From contig CAWBDS010000014.1 in assembly GCA_963787645.1 (NCBI GenBank), forward strand, positions 558,001-622,000: a DNA stretch of 64,000 nucleotides, given 5' to 3'. Made by a program: the position numbers and the translations under genes. Within the stretch, counting starts at the first letter, position 1, and each line of letters begins with the position of its first letter. A model generated the notes under the pieces. The model was not told the origin of the DNA, made no database searches, and saw only the letters and a program-made list of their open reading frames with translations. The DNA comes from Palsa-504 sp963787645 (GTDB lineage: Bacteria; Actinomycetota; Actinomycetes; Streptosporangiales; Streptosporangiaceae). Positions 42,898-51,908 of the stretch are shown piece after piece.

Positions 42898-44250
42898 TCA
42901 AAGCTGCCTCCAGGCGTGGCCGGGGTCGCGGACCGCGCTGGCCAGGATCCGCTTCAGCGCGGCGGTCCAGACCGCCGGCGTACTTTCCTCGAATTCGTCG
43001 AGGTTGAAATGCACACTGCCGCCCATGGCGCCGTCCGGCTGCGGAGCCAGGTGCCACTCCGTACCGCTGAGGACGTCGGAGCTCTCGGCCTCGGCAAGCA
43101 GGACTTCGTCCACCTCCTTGGCTCCCTCGCCGATGGGGAGAACCATCTCGCCGAATTGAGACGGCGTTTGCAAGATAAGAACCTGTGACCTCCGCTTGTC
43201 CTCGCGCGACCTGATGAAGTCAGGGAACGTCTGCTCCAGCACGCTGGCCGGCAGCTCGTTCGCCATCGCGTCGATGAACGTCTCCCTGGTTTTCAGGACG
43301 ATCTCGCGGAAGCTGGTGCAGCCGCAGATGTCGGTCCGGAACGGTACGACGTTGAGGAACATCCCCATGGTGTTATGAAACTCCAGCTCAGTCCGGCCCG
43401 CGGTGGCGGCTTTTAGCGTCAAGTCGGTAGCGCCGGTGATCTGGTGCGCGAGCACGTAGATAGCCGAGAGCAGGACCATGAACCGGGTACCCCGGATGGC
43501 GTTCGCGAGGACGTCCGCGCCGCCCATGGTGTCCGCGTCGATGCCGAACACCGCCAGCGAGTAAGGACGGGAATACCGCTCGGGGCGCCCATGATCGTTC
43601 GGCATGACGAATTCCCGTGCGCCGTCGAGTTGGCCAGCCCAGTATTTCAGCGCTCCGTCGTCGGCCGTGCTGGCGTTGGCCCGCTGCCATTCGGCGTACT
43701 CGCGGTACTGCCGCATCTGGGGCAGTACTGGCGGGGTGCCGCTGACCCTGGCCGCGTAGAACGCGCCGAGGTCGCGGAGGATCACCTGGACCGACCAGCC
43801 GTCAGAGACCGAGTGGTGGACGGTCAAGAACAAGGCGCTGTCCCGGTCGTCGAACCGGCACAGCAGCGCGCGCAGCATGGGGACCTCACGCGCGCTCATC
43901 GTGCCGGCCTGGACCTCACGGATCAGTTCCTGGATGGCCCTTTCCCTAGTCATGTCGGCAACCGCTGGCAGGTCCCTGACCTCCAGCGGCACCGGGCATG
44001 GCGGACACACCATCTGGTACGGCGGATCGGCGTCCCTGATTACCAGGGTGCGCAGCAGCTCATGGCGCACGACCACGTCATCGAGTGCGCCCCTTAGCGC
44101 CGTCAGATCCACCGGACCGGTGATGCGGAGGATGGAAACGATCAGGTACCGGCGGCCGAACGGCCCGGCGTCATCACCCTGGTCGAGGCCTATGAACCAT
44201 TCCTGGGTCAGAGACAGCGGGTACCGCTGGGCTTCCTGGTCCAGCGCCAC
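42898..44250 (-). CDS. Free-standing condensation-domain protein, copy 1
   Basis: About 450 residues. The C-domain opening YPLSLTQEWFIGLDQG, RHELLRTLVIRDADPPYQMV, the catalytic HHSVSDGWS (HHxxxDG), YREYAEWQRAN and MGMFLNVVPFRTD are all present. The equivalent of the neighbouring copy's ATG is ATA (44263-44265), overlapping that copy's TAA stop, so the first usable start is GTG at 44250. Such trans-acting C domains join acyl groups from two carriers or an acyl group and a free amine. It is the last gene of a minus-strand unit with copy 2 and a carrier protein. Confidence 0.85.
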   Translation of the reverse strand: MALDQEAQRYPLSLTQEWFIGLDQGDDAGPFGRRYLIVSILRITGPVDLTALRGALDDVVVRHELLRTLVIRDADPPYQMVCPPCPVPLEVRDLPAVADMTRERAIQELIREVQAGTMSAREVPMLRALLCRFDDRDSALFLTVHHSVSDGWSVQVILRDLGAFYAARVSGTPPVLPQMRQYREYAEWQRANASTADDGALKYWAGQLDGAREFVMPNDHGRPERYSRPYSLAVFGIDADTMGGADVLANAIRGTRFMVLLSAIYVLAHQITGATDLTLKAATAGRTELEFHNTMGMFLNVVPFRTDICGCTSFREIVLKTRETFIDAMANELPASVLEQTFPDFIRSREDKRRSQVLILQTPSQFGEMVLPIGEGAKEVDEVLLAEAESSDVLSGTEWHLAPQPDGAMGGSVHFNLDEFEESTPAVWTAALKRILASAVRDPGHAWRQL

Positions 44251-44261
44251 CGAGGCGTCCG

Positions 44262-45632
44262 TTATAGCTGCGTCCAGTCTTGGCCGGGGTCGCGGACCGC
44301 GCTGGCCAGGATCCGGTTGAGACCGGCCGTCCAGCCCTTCACCGTGCTTTCCTCGAATTCGTCGAGGTTGTAGTGCACGCTGCCGCTCACGGCGCCGTCC
44401 GGCTTCGTGTTCAGGTACCACACGGTGCCGGTGGGGATGTCGGAGCTCTCTTCCTCCTCCAGCAAGATTTCGCCAACACCCCTGGCCCCCTCGGCGATGG
44501 GCAGGACCATATGGCCGAACTGAGCCGGCGGTACCGAAATGATGAACTGTGACGTCCGCCTGTCCTCGCGTGGCCTGATGTAGTCAGGGAAGGCCTGCTC
44601 GAGGACGCCGATCGGCAGCTCGTTCGCCATGGCGTCGATGAACGTCTCCCTGGTTTTCAGGACGATCTCGCGGAAGCTGGTGCAGCCGGAGATGTCCGTC
44701 CGGAACGGCACAACGTTGAGGAACAACCCGATGGTGTTATGGAACTCCAGCTCGTTCCGGCCCGCGGTGAAGGCGCGCACCACCAGGTCGGTAGCGCCGG
44801 TGAGCTGGTGCGCGAGCACGTAGGTGGCCGAGAGCAGGACCATGAACCGGGTACCCCGGGCGGCGTTCGCAAGAACGTCCGCGGCGCCCATGGTGTCCGC
44901 GTCGATCGTAAAGACGTGCAGCGAGTACGGCCGGGAGTACCGCTCCGGATGCCCGTGGTCGTTCGGCATCTCGTATTCCTGCGCGCCGTCGAGTTTCTCC
45001 GACCAGTAACTCAGCGCTCCACCGTCGGACGTGTCCTCGGCGCTGGCCCGCTGCCATTCGGCGTACTCGCGGTACTGCCGCATCGGCGGCAGCTTCGGCG
45101 GCGTGCCGCTGACCCTGGCCGCGTAGAACACCCCGAGATCGCGGAGGATCACCTGAGACGACCAGCCGTCAGAGACCGAGTGGTGCATAGTCAAGAACAA
45201 GGCGCTGTCCCGGTCGTCGAACCGGCACACCAGCGCTCGCAGCAGCGGCACCTCGCGGGCGCTGATCGTGCCGGCCTGGACCTCGAGGATGAGTTCCTGG
45301 ACGATCATGTCCCGTGACTTGCCGGCGACCGGTGGCAGGTCCCTGACCTCCAGCGGCACCGGGCATGGCGGGCACACCAACTGGTACGGCGGATCGGCGT
45401 CCCTGATCACCAGGGTGCGCAGCAGCTCATGGCGCGCGACCACGTCGTCGAAAGCGGCCTGGAGCACCGCCAGATCCACCGCACCGGTGATACGAAGCGC
45501 GGAAACGATCACGAACCGGCCGCCGAACGGCCCGCCGTCGTCGCCCTGGTCCATGGTGATGAACCATTCCTGGGTGAAAGACAGCGGGTACCGCTTGGCT
45601 TCCTGGTCCAGCGCCACCGAGGTGTCCGTCAT
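44262..45632 (-). CDS. Free-standing condensation-domain protein, copy 2
   Basis: 456 residues from ATG at 45632. Closely similar to copy 1 throughout, with YPLSFTQEWFITMDQG, HHSVSDGWS at the active site, EYEMPNDHGHPERYSRPYSL and IGLFLNVVPFRTDISG. It follows the carrier protein gene by 57 bases and is followed directly by copy 1, so carrier and C domains are probably co-transcribed and act together. Confidence 0.88.
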   Translation of the reverse strand: MTDTSVALDQEAKRYPLSFTQEWFITMDQGDDGGPFGGRFVIVSALRITGAVDLAVLQAAFDDVVARHELLRTLVIRDADPPYQLVCPPCPVPLEVRDLPPVAGKSRDMIVQELILEVQAGTISAREVPLLRALVCRFDDRDSALFLTMHHSVSDGWSSQVILRDLGVFYAARVSGTPPKLPPMRQYREYAEWQRASAEDTSDGGALSYWSEKLDGAQEYEMPNDHGHPERYSRPYSLHVFTIDADTMGAADVLANAARGTRFMVLLSATYVLAHQLTGATDLVVRAFTAGRNELEFHNTIGLFLNVVPFRTDISGCTSFREIVLKTRETFIDAMANELPIGVLEQAFPDYIRPREDRRTSQFIISVPPAQFGHMVLPIAEGARGVGEILLEEEESSDIPTGTVWYLNTKPDGAVSGSVHYNLDEFEESTVKGWTAGLNRILASAVRDPGQDWTQL

Positions 45633-45689
45633 TGCCGCAACTCCCTTGCCTTACGTTGCTGAACGGCCGCCCATCACGCTGTGGCCCGA

Positions 45690-46250
45690 TTACTTCCGCG
45701 TGTCAGCCGTGCGGTCGAGCACGTGATCCATCTCCCCGGGCGTGGGTGCCTTGAACAGGTCGGCCATCGATACCCGGACACCGAGGGCGGCGCTGATGCG
45801 TCCGGCCAGCACCATTGCCTCTACCGAGCGGCCGCCGAGGTCGAAGAAGTCGCTGTTGATGCCGTACCTGGCCACTCCAAGCACCTGGGCGAACAGCTCA
45901 CACAGCAGTTCCTGCCGGGGCGTGGTGGGCGCTTGATACGGCAGCAGGCCGGACAGTTCCGGCACCGGCAGCGCGGCGACATTGACCATGCCCGCCGACG
46001 TCGCTGGGATGTCGTCGACAACCACGATAGCCGCTGGCATGCTGCCGTTACTGAGCGTCTTCCTGGCGTAGGCGTGCAGCTCAGGTACGTCCAGACCGGG
46101 GCCGGCCGGGACGACGTAGGCGATCAGGCACTGGTCAGCCTGGCCGGTGCCATGCTCGATGACCGTAACCTCGGCGAGCCCAGAATGGGCAGCCAGGGCT
46201 GAGCTGACTTCACCGATGCTGTCAGAGTCCATCAACGGCTCACCGTCCAT
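45690..46250 (-). CDS. Carrier protein with a vestigial adenylation C-terminal subdomain
   Basis: 186 residues from ATG at 46250 (ATG at 46232 is an alternative with GGTGAG before it). Residues about 10-98 match the small C-terminal subdomain of NRPS A domains (AEVTVIEHGTGQADQCLIAY, MPAAIVVVDDIPAT). The large A-core is missing, and the A10 motif GKLDRRALPAPE has become GMVNVAALPVPE, so the catalytic Lys is lost. Residues about 110-180 are a peptidyl carrier domain with SDFFDLGGRSVEA (Ser142). It cannot activate an amino acid and should be loaded in trans. It is divergent from LanB copy 3 across about 210 bp. Confidence 0.85.
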   Translation of the reverse strand: MDGEPLMDSDSIGEVSSALAAHSGLAEVTVIEHGTGQADQCLIAYVVPAGPGLDVPELHAYARKTLSNGSMPAAIVVVDDIPATSAGMVNVAALPVPELSGLLPYQAPTTPRQELLCELFAQVLGVARYGINSDFFDLGGRSVEAMVLAGRISAALGVRVSMADLFKAPTPGEMDHVLDRTADTRK

Positions 46251-46461
46251 CTGCAGTCCGGCATGAATGCCGGACTGGCTAACTGCCGGGTTTCCCCACC
46301 ATGGCAGGGCGGGGAAGCCGCCGCACCTTCCCGATTGCGGCCTGACCTGGGCCAGCGTCGCCGGTGCTGAGCCAAGACGCCACGACGAAGACCTGATTGC
46401 TGTCGCAGATCGCAATAGGCGAGGTGGGCGCAGCATTGCGTGGCTGGCACGCTGAGGTCTC

Positions 46462-48807
46462 GTGACGTCCCTCCCGGTGTCAGCGCCGCCCGTGCCGGCG
46501 GCCGGGGCCGGGCACCGGGTACCGCTACCGGGGACGACGTGGAGCGTGTGGCGGGATGTATGCGTGCGCAGTGCTGGTTTTCCGGCGGGTTTGGTGCTGG
46601 CCGTCTGCGATGAGCGGCTGGCGCGCGGTGCGGACCTGGCTGGCGCGGATCCGGCCGGGCGGCTGGCGTATGGCCGGGTGTATGCCGATGCGGTGCGGCG
46701 GTTGTCCGTTGCTATTGCGGACATCTACGCCGACCCGGTCTTCCGGGAGGCGGTCACCTGGCAGAATCCCGGGCTGGCGCAGTTCCTGCACGATCACGAC
46801 GCGGGGCCGGGCGCAGCGCGGCGCAGCAAGCAGCGTCAGCGGGAACTGGTGATCGCGAACTACCTGCAGCGGTACTGCCTGAAGAACGACACGATCGGTT
46901 TCTTCGGGCCGGTCGGCTGGGCGTCCGCGGAGCCCGGTATCGCCGGCCTGGTGGTGACGCCCGGGGAGCAACTGATCGCCCGCAGATCGACCTACTTCGA
47001 GGTATGGGCCATCGACAAGGTGGCGGCCGCGATCGCGCAGCAAGGACGGGCGCTGGGCTGGCTGCGGCCGCGGCGGACCCGGTCGGTGTTCCTGACCGGG
47101 AACGTGCTGCACCGCCCGCACCGTAAGCCGGTCATCCTTACCGACGCCGAGGTAGGGATCTTGCAGGCGTGCGATGGCCAGCGCGCGATCAGCCAGGTAC
47201 TGGACAGCGCTGGAACATCTGATGCCCGCGGCCTGCTGACCCGGCTGGCCGAGCTAGGAGCGCTGCGGCTGGACCTGGAGGGTCCGGTGCACGCCTGGCC
47301 CGAACGGTTGCTGCGGGACAAGCTGGAGCTGATCGCCGATCCCGCAGCCCGGGCCACTGCCCTGACGCCGCTGGACCAGATGATCAAGGCGCGGGACGCG
47401 GTGGCCGCCACGGACGGGGACCCGGCCGGGCTGGCGCAAGCTCTGACCGGCCTGGCTGAGACGTTCGAGCAGGTGACCGGCGTCGCGGCGACGCGCCGGG
47501 CGGGGGAGAACTACGCCGGCCGGACCCTGGTCTACCAAGATGCCGTCCGGGACGTGCAGGTACAGCTGGGGGAAGCGGTGACCCGGGCGCTGGCCGCGCC
47601 GCTGGGCCTGGTCCTGGACAGCGCCCGCTGGCTACTCAACGACGTTACCGGCCGGTATCGCGGGTACTTCTCGGAGCTATTGGACCGCGAGAGCGCCCGC
47701 TCAGGCGGCGCGCCGGTGCCGCTGCAGCGGCTGCTCACCCTGGCCTCGCCCTGCCTGTGCGCCATCGGCACCCGCGGAGTAGGCGACCTCGCCACGGCGA
47801 GCGTGGCTGAGCTGCAGCGGCGCTGGCAGCAGGTGCTCGGGCCGCCGCAGACTCCCAGCAGGCACCAGGTCAGCGCGGACGCGATCAGCGCCCGGGCCGC
47901 CGAATGCTTCCCGGCGCGTCCGGTCCCTTGGAGTGGCGCGCGTCAGCATTCACCGGACATCATGATCGCCGCGGCCTCTCCACAGGAGGTGGAGCACGGC
48001 AACTTCCTGCTCATCCTCGGCGAACTGCACCTGGCCACCAACACCCTCGATGGCCGGCTCTGGGTGCAGCAGCACCCCGACCCGGCCCGGCTCACCGCCG
48101 CCGAACGCGCCGACCGCGGCCCGCGGCGCATCGTCGCCATCCAGGAGAAGGACCACCCGAACGTGACGTCCCGCACCAGCCCGCCGTCGGCCGCGCTGGG
48201 CCCCGGTCAGCTGTACTGGTCCTCGGCGGTCAACGATTCGCTGGATCCGCCGGAATCGAACACGGTCCTGCCCGGCGCCGCGATGACTGTCGCGCGCCGC
48301 GGTGAGGACCTGGTCGTCCAGGTCATGCCGTCCGGTGCTGAACTGGACTTCTTCGAGGTCATCGCCGACCAGATGGTAGAAGTGGTCGTCAATGCGTTCC
48401 AGCCGGCCGCTCCAGCCGCGCACCGGCCGCGGATCACCATCGACCGGTTCGTGCTGAGCCGGGAACAATGGGTCTTCCAGGTCGCGGAGACGGCCTGGGT
48501 GTTCGTCATGGACGAGCAAGAACGCTACCGCCTGGCCCGCCGCTGGCGGCAGGACCACGCCCTGCCCGAGCGGGTGTTCTACCGCGTCCCGGTCGAGCTC
48601 AAGCCCACCGCGGCCGACTTCCGCAGCATCGTCTTGATCAACCTGTTCGCCAAGCACATCCGCCAGGGCCACGCCGCCGGGTATGCCCAGTTCACCGTCA
48701 CCGAGATGCTCCCCGACCTCGGCCAGCTCTGGCTCACCGACCGCCACGGCCAGCACTACAGCTCCGAGCTGAGGATCATCGCCTACGACACCATGGTCGG
48801 GGACTAG
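46462..48807 (+). CDS. LanB-like lantibiotic dehydratase N-terminal-domain protein, copy 3
   Basis: 781 residues from GTG at 46462. The 5' end and upstream sequence (CGTGACGTCCCTCCCGGTG and the GCGAGGTGGG stretch before it) match copy 1. The body from 46516 to 48135 matches copy 2 almost base for base, and collinearity with copy 2 (offset 16447) continues to the end with a divergent patch. As in the others, YLQRYCLKNDTIGFFGPVGW, SPDIMIAAASPQEVEHGNFL and QLWLTDRHGQHYSSELRIIA mark the tRNA-dependent domain. No elimination domain is present. It sits head to head with a carrier protein/C-domain unit. Confidence 0.85.
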   Translation: MTSLPVSAPPVPAAGAGHRVPLPGTTWSVWRDVCVRSAGFPAGLVLAVCDERLARGADLAGADPAGRLAYGRVYADAVRRLSVAIADIYADPVFREAVTWQNPGLAQFLHDHDAGPGAARRSKQRQRELVIANYLQRYCLKNDTIGFFGPVGWASAEPGIAGLVVTPGEQLIARRSTYFEVWAIDKVAAAIAQQGRALGWLRPRRTRSVFLTGNVLHRPHRKPVILTDAEVGILQACDGQRAISQVLDSAGTSDARGLLTRLAELGALRLDLEGPVHAWPERLLRDKLELIADPAARATALTPLDQMIKARDAVAATDGDPAGLAQALTGLAETFEQVTGVAATRRAGENYAGRTLVYQDAVRDVQVQLGEAVTRALAAPLGLVLDSARWLLNDVTGRYRGYFSELLDRESARSGGAPVPLQRLLTLASPCLCAIGTRGVGDLATASVAELQRRWQQVLGPPQTPSRHQVSADAISARAAECFPARPVPWSGARQHSPDIMIAAASPQEVEHGNFLLILGELHLATNTLDGRLWVQQHPDPARLTAAERADRGPRRIVAIQEKDHPNVTSRTSPPSAALGPGQLYWSSAVNDSLDPPESNTVLPGAAMTVARRGEDLVVQVMPSGAELDFFEVIADQMVEVVVNAFQPAAPAAHRPRITIDRFVLSREQWVFQVAETAWVFVMDEQERYRLARRWRQDHALPERVFYRVPVELKPTAADFRSIVLINLFAKHIRQGHAAGYAQFTVTEMLPDLGQLWLTDRHGQHYSSELRIIAYDTMVGD

Positions 48808-49423
48808 GGACGCATCGATTATTCACATGCAGCTATGAAGTGGTCGCGGCTGCGGTGTGCTGCGGTCCGGGAGCGGCGGGCGCGGTCGGCGCGTGGCGAC
48901 AGGTTCGTCCCGGTGTGGACGTGCTACGGCCAGGAGCATGGCCGGCCGGGCCGGGGGTCGCCTGTTTTCCATGATCATGAAGGCTTTTCTGTGCTATGCC
49001 GTATAACATCCTTCGTGATCATGATCGTATCGCTCTGGGGTTCGCTTTGACGGCTGCGGGATGCGAAGCCAGGCCGTGGATGCGATACTGGCCGGGCTGG
49101 CGCAGCGGGCGCGGCCGGGTCACGGCCCGGGACAGCCCGACGCTGCGGCCGGGGTTTCCGCAGGCCGCAGCAGTGTTTACCACATACGGCCGGGCCATCT
49201 CCCACATCAGCGTGTTACTGCAAGACGTGCCCTAGGCGTGACCCTGGTTCGCCTGGCGGTCACGCTCCTGGTAGCGCCTGGCGCGCAACACGTCGTTCCG
49301 GCCTGGCTGAGCGGGCAGCTCAGCCAGGCCGACGGCTCGGCGGAGCCAGCGTACGCGTCGGTCGCCGCCACCGTCTGCGCTGACTGGTCGAAGCCCTAGC
49401 CTCCTGCCGGGACAGGTTCGATG
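48808..49423. other. Gap without a supported gene; contains a long inverted repeat
   Basis: Short frames here lack family similarity and ribosome-binding sites. The clearest structure is an inverted repeat of 14 bases (48970-48983 and 49010-49023, 13 of 14 paired) built on GATCATG, around a 26-base loop. The remainder may hold decayed insertion-sequence DNA, but I cannot name it. Confidence 0.4.
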
Positions 49424-50797
49424 TCATAGCAGCTTCCAGTCCTGGTCGGGGTGGCGGACGGCGCTGGTGAGGATGCGCTGGAGGTCGGTGGCCCAGCCCG
49501 CTACGGTGCTTTCGTCGAATTCGTCGAGGTTGAACAGGACACTGCCATTGAGGCTGCCTGAGGGTTCGACGCCCAGGTTCCACACCATGCCGCTGGGGAT
49601 GTCGTGATGAACGGGTTCTTGCAGCAGGCGTTCGGTGATCTCCCGGGCGCCCTCGCCGATGGGGTACACGATGTCGTCGCCGAATTGCGACACGCTGTCG
49701 GCGATGATGAACTGTGAGGTCCGCGCGTCGTCCCGCGACTTTATGAAGTCCGGGAAGGCCTGCTCGATGACGTTGACCGGAAGTTCATGCGCCACCGCGT
49801 CGATGAGCGTTTCCTTCGTGCGCGCCACGAGGTCACGGAAGGTCGCACCGTCGTCCAGGCTGGTCCGCAGGGGTATCACGTTCAGGAACAGGCCCATCGT
49901 GTTGTGGAATTGTTCCTCGTTTCGGCCCGCGGTGAAGGCCCGCAGCGTCAGGTCGGTGGCGCCGGTGATGGTGTGGGCTAGGACGTAGAACGCCGAGAGC
50001 ATGACCGTGAACAGGGTGCTACGGGTCTGTGTGGCCAGGGCGGAAGCTGCGGTGATGACGTCGGCGTCGATGACGTGGACGTGCAGCGAATAGGGCCTGG
50101 AGTAGCTGTCGGGGTGTCCGTGATCGTTGGGAATGGTGAATTCACGGGCGCCGCGGAGTTTGTCCCGCCAGTATTCCGGCGCGCCGTCCGCGGCGGTGCT
50201 GGCGGCGTTAGCCCGCTGCCATTCCGCGTATTCGCGGTATTGCCGGACCTCCGGCAGGGCCGCGGGGGTGCCGGTGATCCGGGCGGCGTAGCAGGCGCCG
50301 AGGTCCCGCATGATCACCTGGACCGACCAGGCATCTGATACCGAATGGTGCACGGTCAGGAACAGCACGCTGTCCCGGTCGTCGAACTTGCAGAGCCGAG
50401 CCCGCAGCAGGGGGACTTCCCGAGCGCTCAACGTGGTCGCTTCGCCCTGGACGATCAGTTCCTGAACGATCATGTCCCGGGATGTGCCTGGGTCCGGGAT
50501 CAGGTTGGTGACCTCCAGTGGCACCAGGCATGGTGGGAGCACCATCTGGTAAGGCGGGTCGGCGTCCCGGATGACCAGGGTGCGGAGCAGTTCGTGGCGG
50601 GCAACCACGTCGTCCAGGGCGCCTTGCAGCACCGCGAGGTCGACGGGCCCAGTAACGCGGATCGCGTTGACCAGGATGAACCGGTGACCGAACGCCCCGC
50701 CCTCGTCACCTTGATCCAGGGTGGTGAACCACTCCTGGGTGAAGGACAACGGGTACCGGTGAGATTCCTGATCCAGCGCGAGCGAGGGCTCCGTCAT
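49424..50797 (-). CDS. Free-standing condensation-domain protein, copy 3
   Basis: 457 residues from ATG at 50797. Similar to the other two copies (YPLSFTQEWFTTLDQGDEGG, LLRTLVIRDADPPYQMVLPP, MGLFLNVIPLRTS), but the active-site motif reads HHSVSDAWS: the second His and Asp stay while the Gly is Ala. Owing to a frame change upstream, this gene is also in frame with the carrier protein gene before it, so a 651-residue fusion is possible. It would act with that carrier on NRPS-bound chains. Confidence 0.85.
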   Translation of the reverse strand: MTEPSLALDQESHRYPLSFTQEWFTTLDQGDEGGAFGHRFILVNAIRVTGPVDLAVLQGALDDVVARHELLRTLVIRDADPPYQMVLPPCLVPLEVTNLIPDPGTSRDMIVQELIVQGEATTLSAREVPLLRARLCKFDDRDSVLFLTVHHSVSDAWSVQVIMRDLGACYAARITGTPAALPEVRQYREYAEWQRANAASTAADGAPEYWRDKLRGAREFTIPNDHGHPDSYSRPYSLHVHVIDADVITAASALATQTRSTLFTVMLSAFYVLAHTITGATDLTLRAFTAGRNEEQFHNTMGLFLNVIPLRTSLDDGATFRDLVARTKETLIDAVAHELPVNVIEQAFPDFIKSRDDARTSQFIIADSVSQFGDDIVYPIGEGAREITERLLQEPVHHDIPSGMVWNLGVEPSGSLNGSVLFNLDEFDESTVAGWATDLQRILTSAVRHPDQDWKLL

Positions 50798-50817
50798 GGC
50801 GCCATTCCTTTGCCTGA

Positions 50818-51379
50818 TTACTTTCGCGCGTCCGCCATCTGGTCGAGCCAGGCGGTCCATGTCGCCCACCGTGGGTGCCTTGAACAGGTCAGCCATCGAT
50901 ATCCGGATACCGACGGAGGTGCTGATGCGCCCGGCCAGCATCATCGCTTCGACCGAGCGGCCGCCGAGGTCGAAGAAGTCGCTGCCGACGCCGCACCGGG
51001 CCACCCCGAGTACCTGGGCGAACAGCTCGCACAGGATTTCCTGGCGAGGCGTGGTGGGCGCCTGATAGGGCAGCAGGCCGCTCAGTTCAGGCACCGGCAG
51101 TGCGGCGACGTCGACCGCTCCGGCCGCCGTGGCCGGGATCTCGTCGACCACCATGATCGCCGCCGGCATGCTGCCGTTGGTCAGCTGCTTCCTGGCGTAG
51201 GCATGCAGCTCAGGTACGTCCAGGCCAGGGCCGGACGGGACGACGTAGGCAATCAGGCAGTGGTCGTCCTGGCCGGTGCCAGTCTCGACCACCGTGACGT
51301 CGGCGAGCCCAGGAAAGGCAGCCAAGGCTGTTTTGACTTCACCGATGCTTTCAGCGTTCATCAACGGCTCACCGTCCAT
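50818..51379 (-). CDS. Carrier protein with vestigial adenylation tail, second copy, frameshifted at its 3' end
   Basis: From ATG at 51379 (or 51361) the sequence parallels the 45690-46250 protein: ADVTVVETGTGQDDHCLIAY, A10-equivalent AGAVDVAALPVPE without the Lys, and GSDFFDLGGRSVEA with Ser142. Near 50846-50853 the frame changes. In the alternative frame the expected ending LDQMADARK and TAA (50818-50820) are present. In the main frame translation runs on into the C-domain gene. Either a recent indel fused the two genes, or the read contains an error. Confidence 0.78.
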
Positions 51380-51615
51380 CTGCGGGTGCTGCGTGACTCA
51401 CCGGACTGGCTAGCTGCCGGCCACGCCCTCACGGTCGCAGGGCCGAAAAGTCGCCGCACCTTCCCGGTTGCGCGGCCTGACGTGCGCGGCGCCGCCGGCG
51501 CCTGAGCTGGTGCGGTGCGTGCGCAATGTCGAAGGTGCCTGGGTGCGGTGGCCCTGCGAGGCTGCCCGGGGCGGGAGGCTCGCCTGTGGCATCACCCATC
51601 GGAATGAGGATCACC

Positions 51616-51825
51616 GTGGCGAATCCCTTCGAAGATCCAGACGCTTCCTACCGGGTGCTCGTGAACGACGAAGGCCAGCACAGCCTGTGGCCCGCGTCCC
51701 TGCCCACACCGCATGGCTGGAGCGTCGCGCACGACACTGACTCCAGGGCCAGCTGCCTGGAATACATCGAGAAGAACTGGACCGACATGCGCCCCAAGAG
51801 CCTGATCCAGGCGCAGGAAGGCTGA
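51616..51825 (+). CDS. MbtH-family NRPS accessory protein
   Basis: 69 residues from GTG at 51616 with GGAATGAGG ahead. It has the family pattern NPFEDPDASYRVLVNDEGQH, SLWPASLPTPHGWSV and LEYIEKNWTDMRPKSL, including the conserved Trp residues. MbtH proteins bind A domains and are needed for their activity or solubility. It lies 83 bases before NRPS2, so it probably serves the A domains of both synthetases. Confidence 0.95.
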   Translation: MANPFEDPDASYRVLVNDEGQHSLWPASLPTPHGWSVAHDTDSRASCLEYIEKNWTDMRPKSLIQAQEG

Positions 51826-51908
51826 CCGGCGCCTGCGCGTCGAAGCGACGCACCCCCTCTTCGGCCTACTCCGCATGCGACTGCATCGCCCATCGGAATG
51901 AGGATCAT

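Noticed and set aside
48835..49399. Several short frames in the gap after LanB copy 3
   Set aside because: No family similarity, poor starts and mutual overlap. Possibly decayed insertion-sequence DNA, but not nameable.
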